In this document: positions 26,343 to 34,947 of the stretch, one piece after another
How the letters are laid out: the number at the start of each line of letters is the position of its first letter
Numbering within the stretch: the stretch's first letter is position 1
Origin: Beijerinckiaceae bacterium
Lineage (GTDB): Bacteria > Pseudomonadota > Alphaproteobacteria > Rhizobiales > Beijerinckiaceae
Assembly: GCA_947453205.1 (NCBI GenBank)
Contig: CANGFT010000008.1
Coordinates: 28,962-92,961, forward strand
Length of the DNA: 64,000 nt
Direction: 5' to 3'
Notes under the pieces: generated by a model
What the model was told of the DNA's origin: nothing
Databases searched by the model: none
What the model saw: the letters and a program-made list of their open reading frames with translations, nothing else
Made by a program: the position numbers and the translations under genes

Positions 26343-27386
26343 TCATTTCACTTGTGCGGAGGGGTCAAGAATGGCGCGCAGGCGCGCAACGGCTGCAGGC
26401 GGGGTCGCCATCAGTTCTTGCGTTAAGTCGTCCAGTTCTTCGCCAGTGATGGGGTCGATTTCAAATTCGAACCGCTCAGCCTCAGCACGAAGTCCCGCGT
26501 CCTTCATCGTGGCCGCAAAAGCTTGCCGTATGGCCTGCACCCTTTCCAGCGCGGTGTCGGGCGGCATGAGGAAGGGTCTGCCATATTGCATGCGCGCATA
26601 CATGAACCGAACAGCCTGAAGATCAGTTTCGTTCTCCGGTTTGTCGAAAAGGGGAACATCTGGAAGCTCCGGGTGTTTTTTCCAGCCGAACTGAGCGATG
26701 ACTCGCAACTGTCCACTCTTCACCTCATTCATCTGACTGGCTTTGACGCTAGACCAGCCAATGCCGGCAAGGCCTTGCAATTCGCCACGCTGAATCGCGA
26801 GGAAAATTTTTGCAGCGCCGTCATAACCTGCGATGATCTGAAACTTCGTGCCGAGCAGTGCATTCGATATTTGTGGAAGATCGAATATGGCGCCGCCCAG
26901 TCCGGACGCGCCCACGATCGCGGTCTGGCTTTGCAGATCCTTGATGGTTCGATGCGGTGATTGTCCGGACACGACTACGACGTCGATCTCTGGCGCATTG
27001 CTGCCAATCCATTTGAACTGACGCGGGTCAAACTGCGCCGTCCCCGGTGAGAGCAGGGGCGTTGCGGCGACAGCATTGGATACAAGCGCAAGAGCGGTTC
27101 CATCACGCGGCGCGGTTCTGTACATCTGATTTGCGAGGCTCAGGCTGCCGGCGCCCACGACATTTTGCACGACAACGGTCGGATTTCCGGGAATATGTTG
27201 GCCGATGTGCCGGGCTACCAGACGTCCGGCGAGATCGTATCCTGAGCCTGGGGGAAATCCGACTCGCAACTGCAAATGCTTGCCACGATAAAAATCTTCG
27301 GGGCTTTCTGCAGCCAGCGCGTGTGAGAGGGAGAGCGCGCCCGCAATCCAACCGATCGCCACGTTTTTGAACATCGCCTTCCCCAT
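26343..27386 (-). CDS. Bug4: TctC-family substrate-binding protein
   Basis: A 347-residue Bug/TctC receptor: signal peptide ending H-A-L-A-A (about 22-26), then F-Y-R-G-K, G-F-P-P-G-S-G-Y-D, R-L-V-A-R-H-I-G and A-P-R-D-G-T. The start is ATG 27386 or 27374. It stands alone, facing the Bug remnant at 26182 with 17 bases between them, and no enzyme or TctAB gene shares its strand closely. The TPR glycosyltransferase upstream on the same strand ends 238 bases away. The ligand is unknown. Confidence 0.9.
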   Translation of the reverse strand: MGKAMFKNVAIGWIAGALSLSHALAAESPEDFYRGKHLQLRVGFPPGSGYDLAGRLVARHIGQHIPGNPTVVVQNVVGAGSLSLANQMYRTAPRDGTALALVSNAVAATPLLSPGTAQFDPRQFKWIGSNAPEIDVVVVSGQSPHRTIKDLQSQTAIVGASGLGGAIFDLPQISNALLGTKFQIIAGYDGAAKIFLAIQRGELQGLAGIGWSSVKASQMNEVKSGQLRVIAQFGWKKHPELPDVPLFDKPENETDLQAVRFMYARMQYGRPFLMPPDTALERVQAIRQAFAATMKDAGLRAEAERFEFEIDPITGEELDDLTQELMATPPAAVARLRAILDPSAQVK

Positions 27387-27624
27387 TCCGCTTGATCACG
27401 GTTTGCCCGTTTTTGTTTGAACCTGCGCTTTCCGCGCCTCTCTTCGCCAGACTCAATCATGCAGCCAGGCTTTGGTCCTCGGCAAGCTTCTTTTTTGGGG
27501 ACCACCGGTCTGATGCAGTCGGGCCTCCCGTGCACGCGCATTCGATTGGAGATGATGAGCCACGCTGGTGGATCGCGAGTAAGCGATGGAGAAGCCAGGA
27601 TATGCCTGAAAGGTCCTGTTGGTC

Positions 27625-29544
27625 TCAGAGTTCTGACGCCCCTGCGGCGATGTAGTCAGCCCACATTTCGGATAGGGCTATCTCAAAGTTGCGGGCAAAC
27701 TGATCGGCAGCATAGATTGGCGACGTCAGGACTTGATGTCTCAGCTTTGAGCGGAGCTGCGCCAAGGCCATGAGATCTGATGAAAAGCGGATGGCTTTAT
27801 CGAGATAATCATTCGCATTCTGGGCCACCCACTCGGATTGACCAGCATTGACGGCGATTGTTTCGCCATTATGGGATAGGAAACTGTCGCCCTTTTTCGT
27901 AAGGACAGGAACGCCCATCCACATCGCCTCCATGCTTGTGGTGGCGCCCGGATAGGGAAATGGATCCAAGGCTATATCGATTTTGTTATATGCTTCAAAA
28001 TATCTCGTGCGATCTGTCTTGCCCTCAAACAAGAGGCGATCTTGGGATATTCCCAAAGAAGCGAACGTTTCCCGAAGGTGATTTTTTACGCTTGGATCGT
28101 CGAATTGCGCCGATTTAAGAAATATTCGGGCATGCTCTATCGCCATTAAAATTTTTGCCCAGAGTTGGATGACCTCAGGAGTGAGCTTGAGATGATTGTT
28201 GAAGCTCCCGAAGGTGACATATCCATTATCCAGGGCAGGAAGGCATTGAACTTCCATGTCCTCATCTGGTTGCGAGAAACAAAAATAGGAACCCGGCAAG
28301 CGTTTGATTTTTTCTGTGAAATGATGCTCCTCACCGGGAGGAATGACATGCTGGTCGCCAATCATGTAATCAATTTGCGCGATGCCTGTTGTTCCACAAT
28401 AGCCAAGCCATGAGGCTTGGATCGGGGCTTGCTTCCGGGCGAACAAGGGCAGTCGATTTAGCGCCGTATGGCCGGACAGATCGATCAATATATGAATGCC
28501 GTCGCGATGAATCAATCTTGCGGCATCGATGTCAGTTTGATTCGTTATGTCTTGATATCTGCTGACGGATTTCTTCAGGCGCAAAGTCAGGCTGTCTTCG
28601 TATGCATTGTTGCTGTAAGCATAAATTTCGAATTTGGATCGATCAATGTTTTCGAAGAGGCTGATCGTAAAATACCCTACAGGGTGATTCTTGAAGTCGC
28701 CCGAAACAAAACCGATCCTCTTTTTCATTCCAGGTGCGTTGAGCCCGGAAAAAATCGTTTTCTCTTCCACACCCTTAGAAGCCTGGATTCCGAATTGACG
28801 GGCTTTCTCCAACCGTGAACGAGGAGAGAAATTTTGGATGAAGTTGGAGGTGAACAAAAAATTGCTGTAAGCGTCGAGATGATCTGGCTTTATTTTTATG
28901 GCTTGGACAGAACTCAACAATGAATCCTGAAAGCGCCCCAACTCTCTCAGGGCGATGCCCCGGTTATGATAGGCTTCAGCATATTCAGGCTTGAGCGCAA
29001 TAGCTTCATCATAGCTGGAGACAGCCTCTTCAAAACGATTCATTGTTTGCAGGGTCTCTCCACAGGTGAAATGAGCATTCGCATAATTTGGTCGTAATGA
29101 AATTGCGCTTCTATGGCTTTCGATCGCTTCTTCAAGCCTCTTCATGCCCCTTAAGATGATCGCGGAGTTTTGATGCGCCTCCGGGTGCCCTGGATTTATG
29201 GAAATCGTCGTTTTGAACTGTAGTAAGGCTTCCTGGCTCTTATTCAATTTTTGCAGCATGACGCCATAGTTGAAATGGATGGACGCATCACCTGGATTTA
29301 ACCCCTTGGCTTTCAAAAATAACGCGTTGGCGTCTTCCACATTTCCACTTTGGAATGTGAGCACCGCCAACATATGGAGGGCGTCAAAACAATTAGGGTC
29401 GCTTTTCAGGATGTCGCGATACAACGCGCCTGCTTCTGGCAACTGTCCCTGCTGGTGAAGCGCAGTGGCGCGCTGCAGATTCTCATTATGTGGATCTGGC
29501 GTTCGAGAACCCGATGGTGTTGGCGAACTTTGGCTTGGCTTCAT
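27625..29544 (-). CDS. TPR/SPINDLY-type O-linked glycosyltransferase (GT41)
   Basis: A 639-residue protein. Residues ~20-240 are six or so tetratricopeptide repeats (A-L-Y-R-D-I-L-K-S-D-P, A-L-L-Q-F-K-T-T-I-S-I-N-P, A-V-S-S-Y-D-E-A-I-A-L-K-P), and the rest is an OGT/SPINDLY catalytic region with I-G-F-V-S-G-D-F-K-N-H-P-V-G-Y-F and D-P-F-P-Y-P-G-A-T-T-S-M-E-A near the UDP-sugar site. It likely glycosylates a protein Ser/Thr in the cytoplasm. ATG 29544 is chosen (GTG 29547 possible). The gene is clearly richer in A/T than its neighbours, suggesting later acquisition. Confidence 0.9.
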   Translation of the reverse strand: MKPSQSSPTPSGSRTPDPHNENLQRATALHQQGQLPEAGALYRDILKSDPNCFDALHMLAVLTFQSGNVEDANALFLKAKGLNPGDASIHFNYGVMLQKLNKSQEALLQFKTTISINPGHPEAHQNSAIILRGMKRLEEAIESHRSAISLRPNYANAHFTCGETLQTMNRFEEAVSSYDEAIALKPEYAEAYHNRGIALRELGRFQDSLLSSVQAIKIKPDHLDAYSNFLFTSNFIQNFSPRSRLEKARQFGIQASKGVEEKTIFSGLNAPGMKKRIGFVSGDFKNHPVGYFTISLFENIDRSKFEIYAYSNNAYEDSLTLRLKKSVSRYQDITNQTDIDAARLIHRDGIHILIDLSGHTALNRLPLFARKQAPIQASWLGYCGTTGIAQIDYMIGDQHVIPPGEEHHFTEKIKRLPGSYFCFSQPDEDMEVQCLPALDNGYVTFGSFNNHLKLTPEVIQLWAKILMAIEHARIFLKSAQFDDPSVKNHLRETFASLGISQDRLLFEGKTDRTRYFEAYNKIDIALDPFPYPGATTSMEAMWMGVPVLTKKGDSFLSHNGETIAVNAGQSEWVAQNANDYLDKAIRFSSDLMALAQLRSKLRHQVLTSPIYAADQFARNFEIALSEMWADYIAAGASEL

Positions 29545-29747
29545 CACCTTCCAGCCCCTTCATCACCCGCGATCAAGGACCGACGCATAGACTGGCGGCC
29601 AATCCTCTCGATTCCTGTGGGGCGATGGTCTCAGAAAGCAGCGACCATGTCTCGATCTATTAAAATGACTGTTCAGAACGCAAGGTTTGTTTCGGGAGGA
29701 GCGGGAAGGATATCCCGGGTTGATGGGCAGGTTCTGGGGCCAAATAT

Positions 29748-30029
29748 CTAGCACGCAGTCGCGCCTGCAAGCACGGGTTGTTCTGCTGATATATTTCCAG
29801 CAGAAGTGACCGTGGTGATTTGCAGGAATGCTTCACATTCGCTGTTGATCTTTTCCCCGTTGGCGCATGATCGTTTTCGGGCCAACTCCGCTTTCAAGGC
29901 TCCCAAGGGCAAGTCGCCATAACTACCCATCAAGACATTAACGCTCAAATTTGAGACCAAACCACATTTTGAGCAACAAACGAGAAGTCGTTCGCCGCCA
30001 ATTTCGGAGAGCAGTATCCGGTTCGGCAT
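29748..30029 (-). CDS. Small Cys-containing hypothetical protein
   Basis: A 93-residue protein from ATG 30029, which has AGGGG six bases upstream; the frame to 30107 is longer but lacks such a site. The segment V-C-C-S-K-C-G plus later C-A-N-G and E-C gives a possible zinc-ribbon-like cysteine pattern, though spacing is irregular. The C-terminal third is Ala/Thr/Val-rich. I do not recognise the family. It is alone on its strand between the TPR glycosyltransferase and a long intergenic region. Confidence 0.5.
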   Translation of the reverse strand: MPNRILLSEIGGERLLVCCSKCGLVSNLSVNVLMGSYGDLPLGALKAELARKRSCANGEKINSECEAFLQITTVTSAGNISAEQPVLAGATAC

Positions 30030-30235
30030 CGCCACCCCCTGGTTTGTCCGGCCCTCCGCCCCAAAGGGGCTGGTCCGAAGAAAGCGTTTTCGTGCTTTAC
30101 GGCTCAATTCAGATCTGGATCATTGGTCAGGCGTTAATTTTGGCGGTCCTCGTCATAGGGTTGGTTCGGTGTCTCCGCCTGGACTTGCGTTCTCACAGAG
30201 GCGCCAGGCGCAAGCACGACTTGACCATGACTTTT

Positions 30236-30272
30236 AAAAGAAAAAAGCCCGGCCTCTCGGAGAGGGCCGGGC
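30236..30272 (-). terminator. Rho-independent terminator on the minus strand
   Basis: On the minus strand a GC-rich hairpin (30247-30272, GCCCGGCC paired with GGCCGGGC plus a further AGAG/CTCT stretch with one bulge) is followed by six T and then CTTTT. This is a classic intrinsic terminator, but no protein gene on the minus strand ends just before it. Confidence 0.75.
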
Positions 30273-30340
30273 GCTAGGGAAGAAGCGGGAGGACGCTTCG
30301 GGCCAATTACGTTGCAGTCTCCGAAGCGGATCACCGAATT
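30236..30340 (-). ncRNA. Candidate small RNA ending at the orphan terminator
   Basis: Reading the minus strand from about 30340 to 30236: first a perfect 8-bp stem CGCTTCGG/CCGAAGCG (30328-30321 with 30301-30294, loop 19 bases), then the terminator hairpin with its T tail. Two stable hairpins ending in an intrinsic terminator without an upstream minus-strand gene is the layout of a small RNA. No promoter was pinned down. It could instead be a leftover of a lost gene's 3' end. Confidence 0.3.
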
Positions 30341-30556
30341 TTTTTGGGTGGCGCCGCAGGCGGGACGCCCTGCCAGGAAGCGCGGGGGAGGGGGCGACCT
30401 GCCGGATCGCACGCCGGGATCACCACTGTCCATCCGCACAATATCACCGCCGCAGACGGCACGAAGATGTGAAATGCGCTCGAAAAGCAGTTCAAGGGCG
30501 GATCATTTTGTGGAAAATGGTCGGGTCTGAGTTTGTTGCGTATGTTTGGAGGCCGC

Positions 30557-30763
30557 ATGTTTGAGGTGATTGAAAAGCGTTCGCAATCCCTCAGAATCTA
30601 CTATTGCGTCTATCTTGACGACTGGCTGGTCCTGCAGACCAAGAACGCCCGGCTCGCCGCCCTTTGCCACATCGGGCGCGGCCCCAAGGGTTTGATCGCG
30701 AAAAAAGCCGCAGCCAAGGACGCCGCGGCCGCCCAAGAGCGGGAAGCGGAGACTGGGGCGTAA
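30557..30763 (+). CDS. Small hypothetical protein (68 aa)
   Basis: ATG 30557 has GGAGG five bases upstream, so this start is preferred to the frame start at 30533. The product begins M-F-E-V-I-E-K-R-S with a beta-strand-like I-Y-Y-C-V-Y-L-D-D-W-L-V-L, then Q-T-K-N-A-R-L-A-A-L-C, and ends in a Lys/Ala/Glu-rich tail. I recognise no named domain. It stands alone between long intergenic stretches. The good ribosome site and coding-like composition support a real gene. Confidence 0.55.
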   Translation: MFEVIEKRSQSLRIYYCVYLDDWLVLQTKNARLAALCHIGRGPKGLIAKKAAAKDAAAAQEREAETGA

Positions 30764-31018
30764 CATCAGCCCGCCTCTTTTGTCGTCTTCTTTGCAGAGA
30801 AGCGCGCAGGTTGCCTGTCCGTCAATTCGGATGATCCGGAAAAGCTCCATTCATTGAACGGAGGCCTATCTCGCGCGCTCAGGCATTGATTAGCGCCCCT
30901 TCATGCTCAAAAATGTCAAAATGATTGAGGGAATGAGCGCCTTGCATTTGCATAAGATGGTCACCGCCATTCAGGTTGACCTGCCTGCGCCTGTGGCCCG
31001 CAGCGGTTGGGTCGGGAC

Positions 31019-31507
31019 ATGAGCCATTCCGCCGAAATCGTCGATCCCGTCGCCTTTCGCGCGTCGATGGGTTGCTTCCTCACGGGCGTCACGATCGTCA
31101 CCAGCCTGGGCGAGGGCGGCCCCACTGGCCTGACCGCCAACAGCTTCACCTCTGTATCGCGCCAGCCCTGTCAGGTGCTCGTCTGCATCAAGGCCAAAAG
31201 CGCGACGGGCGCTGCGATCCGCCAGAGCGGGCGTTTTGCGGTCAATTTGCTCGCCGCGGGGCAGTCGGATCTCGCCTGGCGCTTCGCGAGGCCCGCCGAG
31301 GATCGTTTCGCGGGCATTGACTATCAGCCCGACGCCCACGGGTTGCCACTGCTCAAGGGCGCTGTTGCGACGCTCGCCTGTGCGCTCGATCACGTCCACA
31401 CCAGCGGCGACCACGATATTTTCATTGGCAATGTCCTGTCCTGCGAAAGCGGTCAGGCGCCGCCTCTCGCTTTTCTGCGCGGCAGACTGCACGATTACGC
31501 CGCATGA
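31019..31507 (+). CDS. Flavin reductase (HpaC-like) component
   Basis: A 162-residue flavin reductase-domain protein. F-R-A-S-M-G-C-F-L-T-G-V-T-I-V-T, then G-L-T-A-N-S-F-T-S-V-S near residue 45, matches the FMN-binding core of short flavin:NAD(P)H reductases, and the late H-D-I-F-I-G segment is also typical. Such proteins hand FMNH2 to a separate monooxygenase. That partner is probably the luciferase-like enzyme two genes downstream (32410). Its stop overlaps the frame of the hydrolase. ATG 31019 is preferred over TTG 31007. Confidence 0.88.
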   Translation: MSHSAEIVDPVAFRASMGCFLTGVTIVTSLGEGGPTGLTANSFTSVSRQPCQVLVCIKAKSATGAAIRQSGRFAVNLLAAGQSDLAWRFARPAEDRFAGIDYQPDAHGLPLLKGAVATLACALDHVHTSGDHDIFIGNVLSCESGQAPPLAFLRGRLHDYAA

Positions 31508-31530
31508 GCGGATCATCAGGGGGATATGAC

Positions 31531-32295
31531 ATGAAGGCTGGCATCATCCATGCGCCGGGCCACGGGCGGACCCATTATCTTGAGGCGGGCGCGGGGCCTG
31601 TCATCATTCTCATGCATTCGAATGGCAATTCGGCCTATGAATATGAGGATGTGCTGCCGATCCTGTCGCAGAGCTATCGTGTTCTGGCTGTCGATTATCC
31701 CGGCCATGGCGACTCGGAGCCCCTGAAGCGGCACTATTCTGTCGGCGACTACGCCGATTTCATCGTCGCCTTCATGGACGCGCTGAAGATCGAAAGGGCG
31801 AGCGTGCTCGGCTCCTCCATCGGCGGCGCGGTTGCGGTTGATCTCGGCGTGCGTCATGCCGATCGCATCGAGCAACTCTTCGTGGTCGAGAGCCCCATCC
31901 GCACGTCCGAGCAATGGGCGGAGCGCTGGCTGGCCACGGAAAAGGGCTATGGCGCGGTGATTCAGACCATGGAGCAGGTGCGCCCGCGCCTGCGCAATCT
32001 CACCGAGCCCGTGTTCGAGCGCTGGAACATCGACCGCAGCAAGGCCGGCACCTGGGCCATGATGGCGGTCATGTGGGCCCTTCGGGAATATGACGTCCTT
32101 GGGAATATCCCGAAGATCCGTGCGCCGACCATGGCGATCTATGGCGCGAAAAGCCCCCATCCCCACGGCCTCGCCACCTTTGAGAACCTGCTTCCGCAGG
32201 CGGCGCGCGCGCAGATGGCCGATTGCGGCCACTTCCCCATGATCGACGATCCCGCGGAGCTCTCGCGCCTGATCGATGCGTTCATCAGGGGTTGA
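31531..32295 (+). CDS. Alpha/beta hydrolase
   Basis: A 254-residue alpha/beta hydrolase with H-S-N-G-N at the oxyanion region, the nucleophile elbow G-S-S-I-G (Ser near 99), and His in D-C-G-H-F-P near the end, a complete-looking serine hydrolase. I chose ATG 31531 because AGGGGGA lies six bases upstream; the ATG at 31504 overlaps the reductase stop but has no site. It lies between the flavin reductase and its likely monooxygenase, so it may hydrolyse the ester or lactone that the oxygenase produces (inference). Confidence 0.85.
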   Translation: MKAGIIHAPGHGRTHYLEAGAGPVIILMHSNGNSAYEYEDVLPILSQSYRVLAVDYPGHGDSEPLKRHYSVGDYADFIVAFMDALKIERASVLGSSIGGAVAVDLGVRHADRIEQLFVVESPIRTSEQWAERWLATEKGYGAVIQTMEQVRPRLRNLTEPVFERWNIDRSKAGTWAMMAVMWALREYDVLGNIPKIRAPTMAIYGAKSPHPHGLATFENLLPQAARAQMADCGHFPMIDDPAELSRLIDAFIRG

Positions 32296-32409
32296 AGCCA
32301 GGGAACAGGTCTATTTCGCAATTAGCGGTTTCCGCCAAACCACCTCGGGGCCTAGTCTTGGGCGAGGCGAGGGGTTCGCGGGCCAGAGGGTCGAGGAAAG
32401 GGAGAGATC

Positions 32410-33531
32410 ATGCGACTTGGTTATTTCACCATGCCGATGCATCCGTTCGAGCGCGATTGGACGCAGACCCTGCAGGAGGATCGCGAAACGATCATCCTCG
32501 CTGACAAGCTTGGCTTTCATGACGCCTTCGTCGGCGAACACCTGACGGACCGCCTTGAGAACGTCACCAACAGCATGATCTTCCTGGCGACGCTGATCTC
32601 AGAAACGAAGCAGATCAAGCTCGCCACAGGCACGTCGAATCTATCGCAGATGCATCCGACCCTCATCGCCTCCAATGCGGCGATGATGGATCATCTGACC
32701 AAGGGCCGGTTCATCTTCGGCATCAGCGCGGGCGCGCTGCCAACCGACGCCGAGGCGCTTCAGAATCTCGACAAAGACCGCCAGAAGATGTTCGAAGATT
32801 CCATCGACGTCATTCTGGAGATATGGACGCGCGAGGCGCCCTACGACATCGACTTGCCCGGCAACCAGTTCAAGGTGTCCACCCGCAAGACCGGCAAATT
32901 CGATCTAGGCGTCGGCTATCTCGCCAAACCCTTGCAGAAGCCTTACCCCGAGATCGTCGGCACGGTGGTGGCGCCTTTCTCCAAGGGGGTCATCGCTATG
33001 GGGCGGCGTGATTTCCATCCGCTCTCCGCGAACTTCCTGCTGTCGAAATGGGTCAAGACCCATTGGCCGAACTATGTGCAGGGCAAGGCGGAGGTGGGGC
33101 AGGTCGCCGATCCCAAGGACTGGCGCGTGGCGCGCACGATTTTCGTCGCCGATGATGAAGCCACCGCTCGCCGCTATGCGGTGGAGGATCCCCGCAGCCC
33201 CTATCGCGCCTATTATGAGCAGATGCTGGCGAAGATGATGCGCGCCAAGCGTCATGTCATCTTCAAGCAGGACATAAATCAGCCCGACGAGGAGATCACG
33301 CTCGACTATGTGGTCGACAATCTCGTCATCTACGGAACGGTCAACAAGGTCGTCGACCAGATTCTTGCCTTGCGGGAGGAAGTCGGCGATTTTGGCGAGC
33401 TCGTTTATGCGGGCATGGATTGGGTGGATCCGGCGCTGACCAAGCGCTCCATGGAGTTGATGGCCAATGAGGTCATGCCGCGGGTGAATGCGGCGATCGG
33501 CTCTGGAACAGCAAAAGCGGCGGCGGAGTGA
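32410..33531 (+). CDS. LLM-class (luciferase-like) flavin monooxygenase
   Basis: A 373-residue luciferase-like TIM-barrel enzyme: M-R-L-G-Y-F-T-M-P at the N-terminus, E-H-L-T near 45, L-A-T-G-T-S and H-P-T-L-I-A-S near 80-95, and G-R-F-I-F-G-I-S-A-G near 100. Members use FMNH2 from a separate reductase to oxygenate an aldehyde, ketone, sulfonate or polyamine-like substrate. GGAAAGGGAGAG precedes the ATG. With the reductase at 31019 it forms a two-component system. The next gene (BKACE) starts within five bases of its stop, so the operon continues. Confidence 0.9.
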   Translation: MRLGYFTMPMHPFERDWTQTLQEDRETIILADKLGFHDAFVGEHLTDRLENVTNSMIFLATLISETKQIKLATGTSNLSQMHPTLIASNAAMMDHLTKGRFIFGISAGALPTDAEALQNLDKDRQKMFEDSIDVILEIWTREAPYDIDLPGNQFKVSTRKTGKFDLGVGYLAKPLQKPYPEIVGTVVAPFSKGVIAMGRRDFHPLSANFLLSKWVKTHWPNYVQGKAEVGQVADPKDWRVARTIFVADDEATARRYAVEDPRSPYRAYYEQMLAKMMRAKRHVIFKQDINQPDEEITLDYVVDNLVIYGTVNKVVDQILALREEVGDFGELVYAGMDWVDPALTKRSMELMANEVMPRVNAAIGSGTAKAAAE

Positions 33532-33535
33532 AACG

Positions 33536-34420
33536 GTGAATCCAAAGACAATCATCTCCTGCGCCGTGACCGGCGGCGACGATACGGGCTTTCGTTACCC
33601 CGCCGTTCCCGTCACGCCCCAGCAGATCGCGGACGCCTGCCTTGAGGCGCGTGCGGCTGGCGCGGCGGTCGTGCATATCCATGTGCGCAACCCCGAAACC
33701 GGCAAGCCCTCAATGGAGCTTGACCTTTACAGTGAGGTTGTCGAGCGTATCCGCGCGAGCGGCACCGATGTCATCATCAACCTGACGACGGGTCCGGGCG
33801 CGCGCTTCAACCCGTCGGACGATGCGCCGAACACCATTGGCGCAGGCTCGAACCTGCGCACGCCGCTGGAGCGCGTGCGGCACATCGCGGCGCTGAAGCC
33901 GGAGATCTGCTCGCTGGATCTGGGCTCGCTGAATTTTGCGGGCGGCACGCTCATCAATGTCCAGCGCCATGTCGAGGTCATGGCGGAGGAGATCAACAAA
34001 CTCGGCGTGAAGCCCGAGCTTGAGATCTTCGACACAGGCCATATGGCGCTGGCTAATCATCTGGCGGCCAAGGGCATGTTCGGCCCCAATCCTCTGTTCC
34101 AGTTCGTGCTCGGCGTGCCCTGGGGCGCGCCCGCCACCTCCGAGACTATGGCGCTGTTCAAGAACCTTGTTCCCGCAGGGGGCAAATGGGCCGCCTTCGG
34201 CATCGGACGCCATGAATTCCCGATGCTGGCGCAAGCGCTGGTGCTCGGCGGCCATGTGCGCGTGGGGCTTGAGGATAATCTCTATATTTCCAAGGGCGTC
34301 CTGGCGAAGGGCAATGGGGAGCTGGTCGAACGCGCTGTTCAGATCATCCGCCTGCTTGGATCGGAGGTCGCAACGCCGGACGAAGCGCGGGCCATCCTGG
34401 GACTTGGCAAGCCGGCGTGA
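33536..34420 (+). CDS. BKACE (beta-keto acid cleavage) family protein
   Basis: A 294-residue protein of the 3-keto-5-aminohexanoate-cleavage/BKACE family. The zinc site is V-V-H-I-H-V-R-N (His47, His49); T-I-I-S-C-A-V-T-G at the start and N-L-T-T-G-P-G near 83 also match. These TIM-barrel enzymes condense a beta-keto acid with acetyl-CoA to give acetoacetate and a new CoA ester. I chose GTG 33536 (GGAG seven bases upstream); the frame from 33488 overlaps the monooxygenase. It is followed by a hotdog thioesterase, consistent with a CoA product. Confidence 0.88.
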   Translation: MNPKTIISCAVTGGDDTGFRYPAVPVTPQQIADACLEARAAGAAVVHIHVRNPETGKPSMELDLYSEVVERIRASGTDVIINLTTGPGARFNPSDDAPNTIGAGSNLRTPLERVRHIAALKPEICSLDLGSLNFAGGTLINVQRHVEVMAEEINKLGVKPELEIFDTGHMALANHLAAKGMFGPNPLFQFVLGVPWGAPATSETMALFKNLVPAGGKWAAFGIGRHEFPMLAQALVLGGHVRVGLEDNLYISKGVLAKGNGELVERAVQIIRLLGSEVATPDEARAILGLGKPA

Positions 34421-34803
34421 CCGAGAACAAAGTCCCTTTTCTTGAGTTCTGCGGCGTCAGGACAGAGCCTGCACCCGAGGGCTGCGCGCGCCTGTCCGTC
34501 GAGGTCAGGCCCGAGATCGGCAACACGCGCGGCCATGCCCATGGCGGGCTGATGATGACCATGCTCGATGTGGCGCTGGGCCGTGCTGCGCGCAACAGCG
34601 TCCCGGGAGCCTACAGTTTCATCACCATCGACTTGCACACCTCTTTCCTCAAGCCGGGCGTCGGGCGTCTTGTGGCCGAGGGGCGGCGCACCGGGGGCGG
34701 GCGCTCCCTCGTTTTCTGCACGGGCGAAATCCGCGACGAGGCGGGCGACCTCGTCGCGACCGCCAATGGCGTCTTCAAGCCGATCACGCCGCGGCCCGAA
34801 TAG
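34417..34803 (+). CDS. PaaI-type hotdog thioesterase
   Basis: A 128-residue hotdog-fold protein with H-A-H-G-G-L-M-M-T-M-L-D (the PaaI-type H-G-G-x4-x-D catalytic pattern), I-T-I-D-L-H-T-S-F-L and a C-terminal A-T-A-N-G-V-F. It hydrolyses a small acyl-CoA in the cytoplasm. The GTG at 34417 overlaps the BKACE stop (GTGA), so translation is coupled. It could release the acid from the BKACE product or protect the CoA pool. Confidence 0.88.
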   Translation: MTENKVPFLEFCGVRTEPAPEGCARLSVEVRPEIGNTRGHAHGGLMMTMLDVALGRAARNSVPGAYSFITIDLHTSFLKPGVGRLVAEGRRTGGGRSLVFCTGEIRDEAGDLVATANGVFKPITPRPE

Positions 34804-34947
34804 TCCCTTGGGGGCGCCGGGCGTTGGGCTTGCCACCCATCTTTTTCAGGATGATCGCCTGCGGTTATGGGCGCCGGGCCCTTCGTCCTGTATGCCAACC
34901 ATGCGTTGGCCGCTTTCGATCAGGTTTCGGGCGAAGGATGAAGATGA

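Larger units (their letters stand above)
30030..30556. other. Long intergenic region with orphan RNA-like hairpins
   Basis: About 530 bases with no convincing gene. Frames here are short and Pro/Arg/Gly-rich. The stretch holds a strong minus-strand terminator (30236-30272) and a second stem-loop just upstream of it (30294-30328), described separately. The rest shows nothing I can name. Confidence 0.4.
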
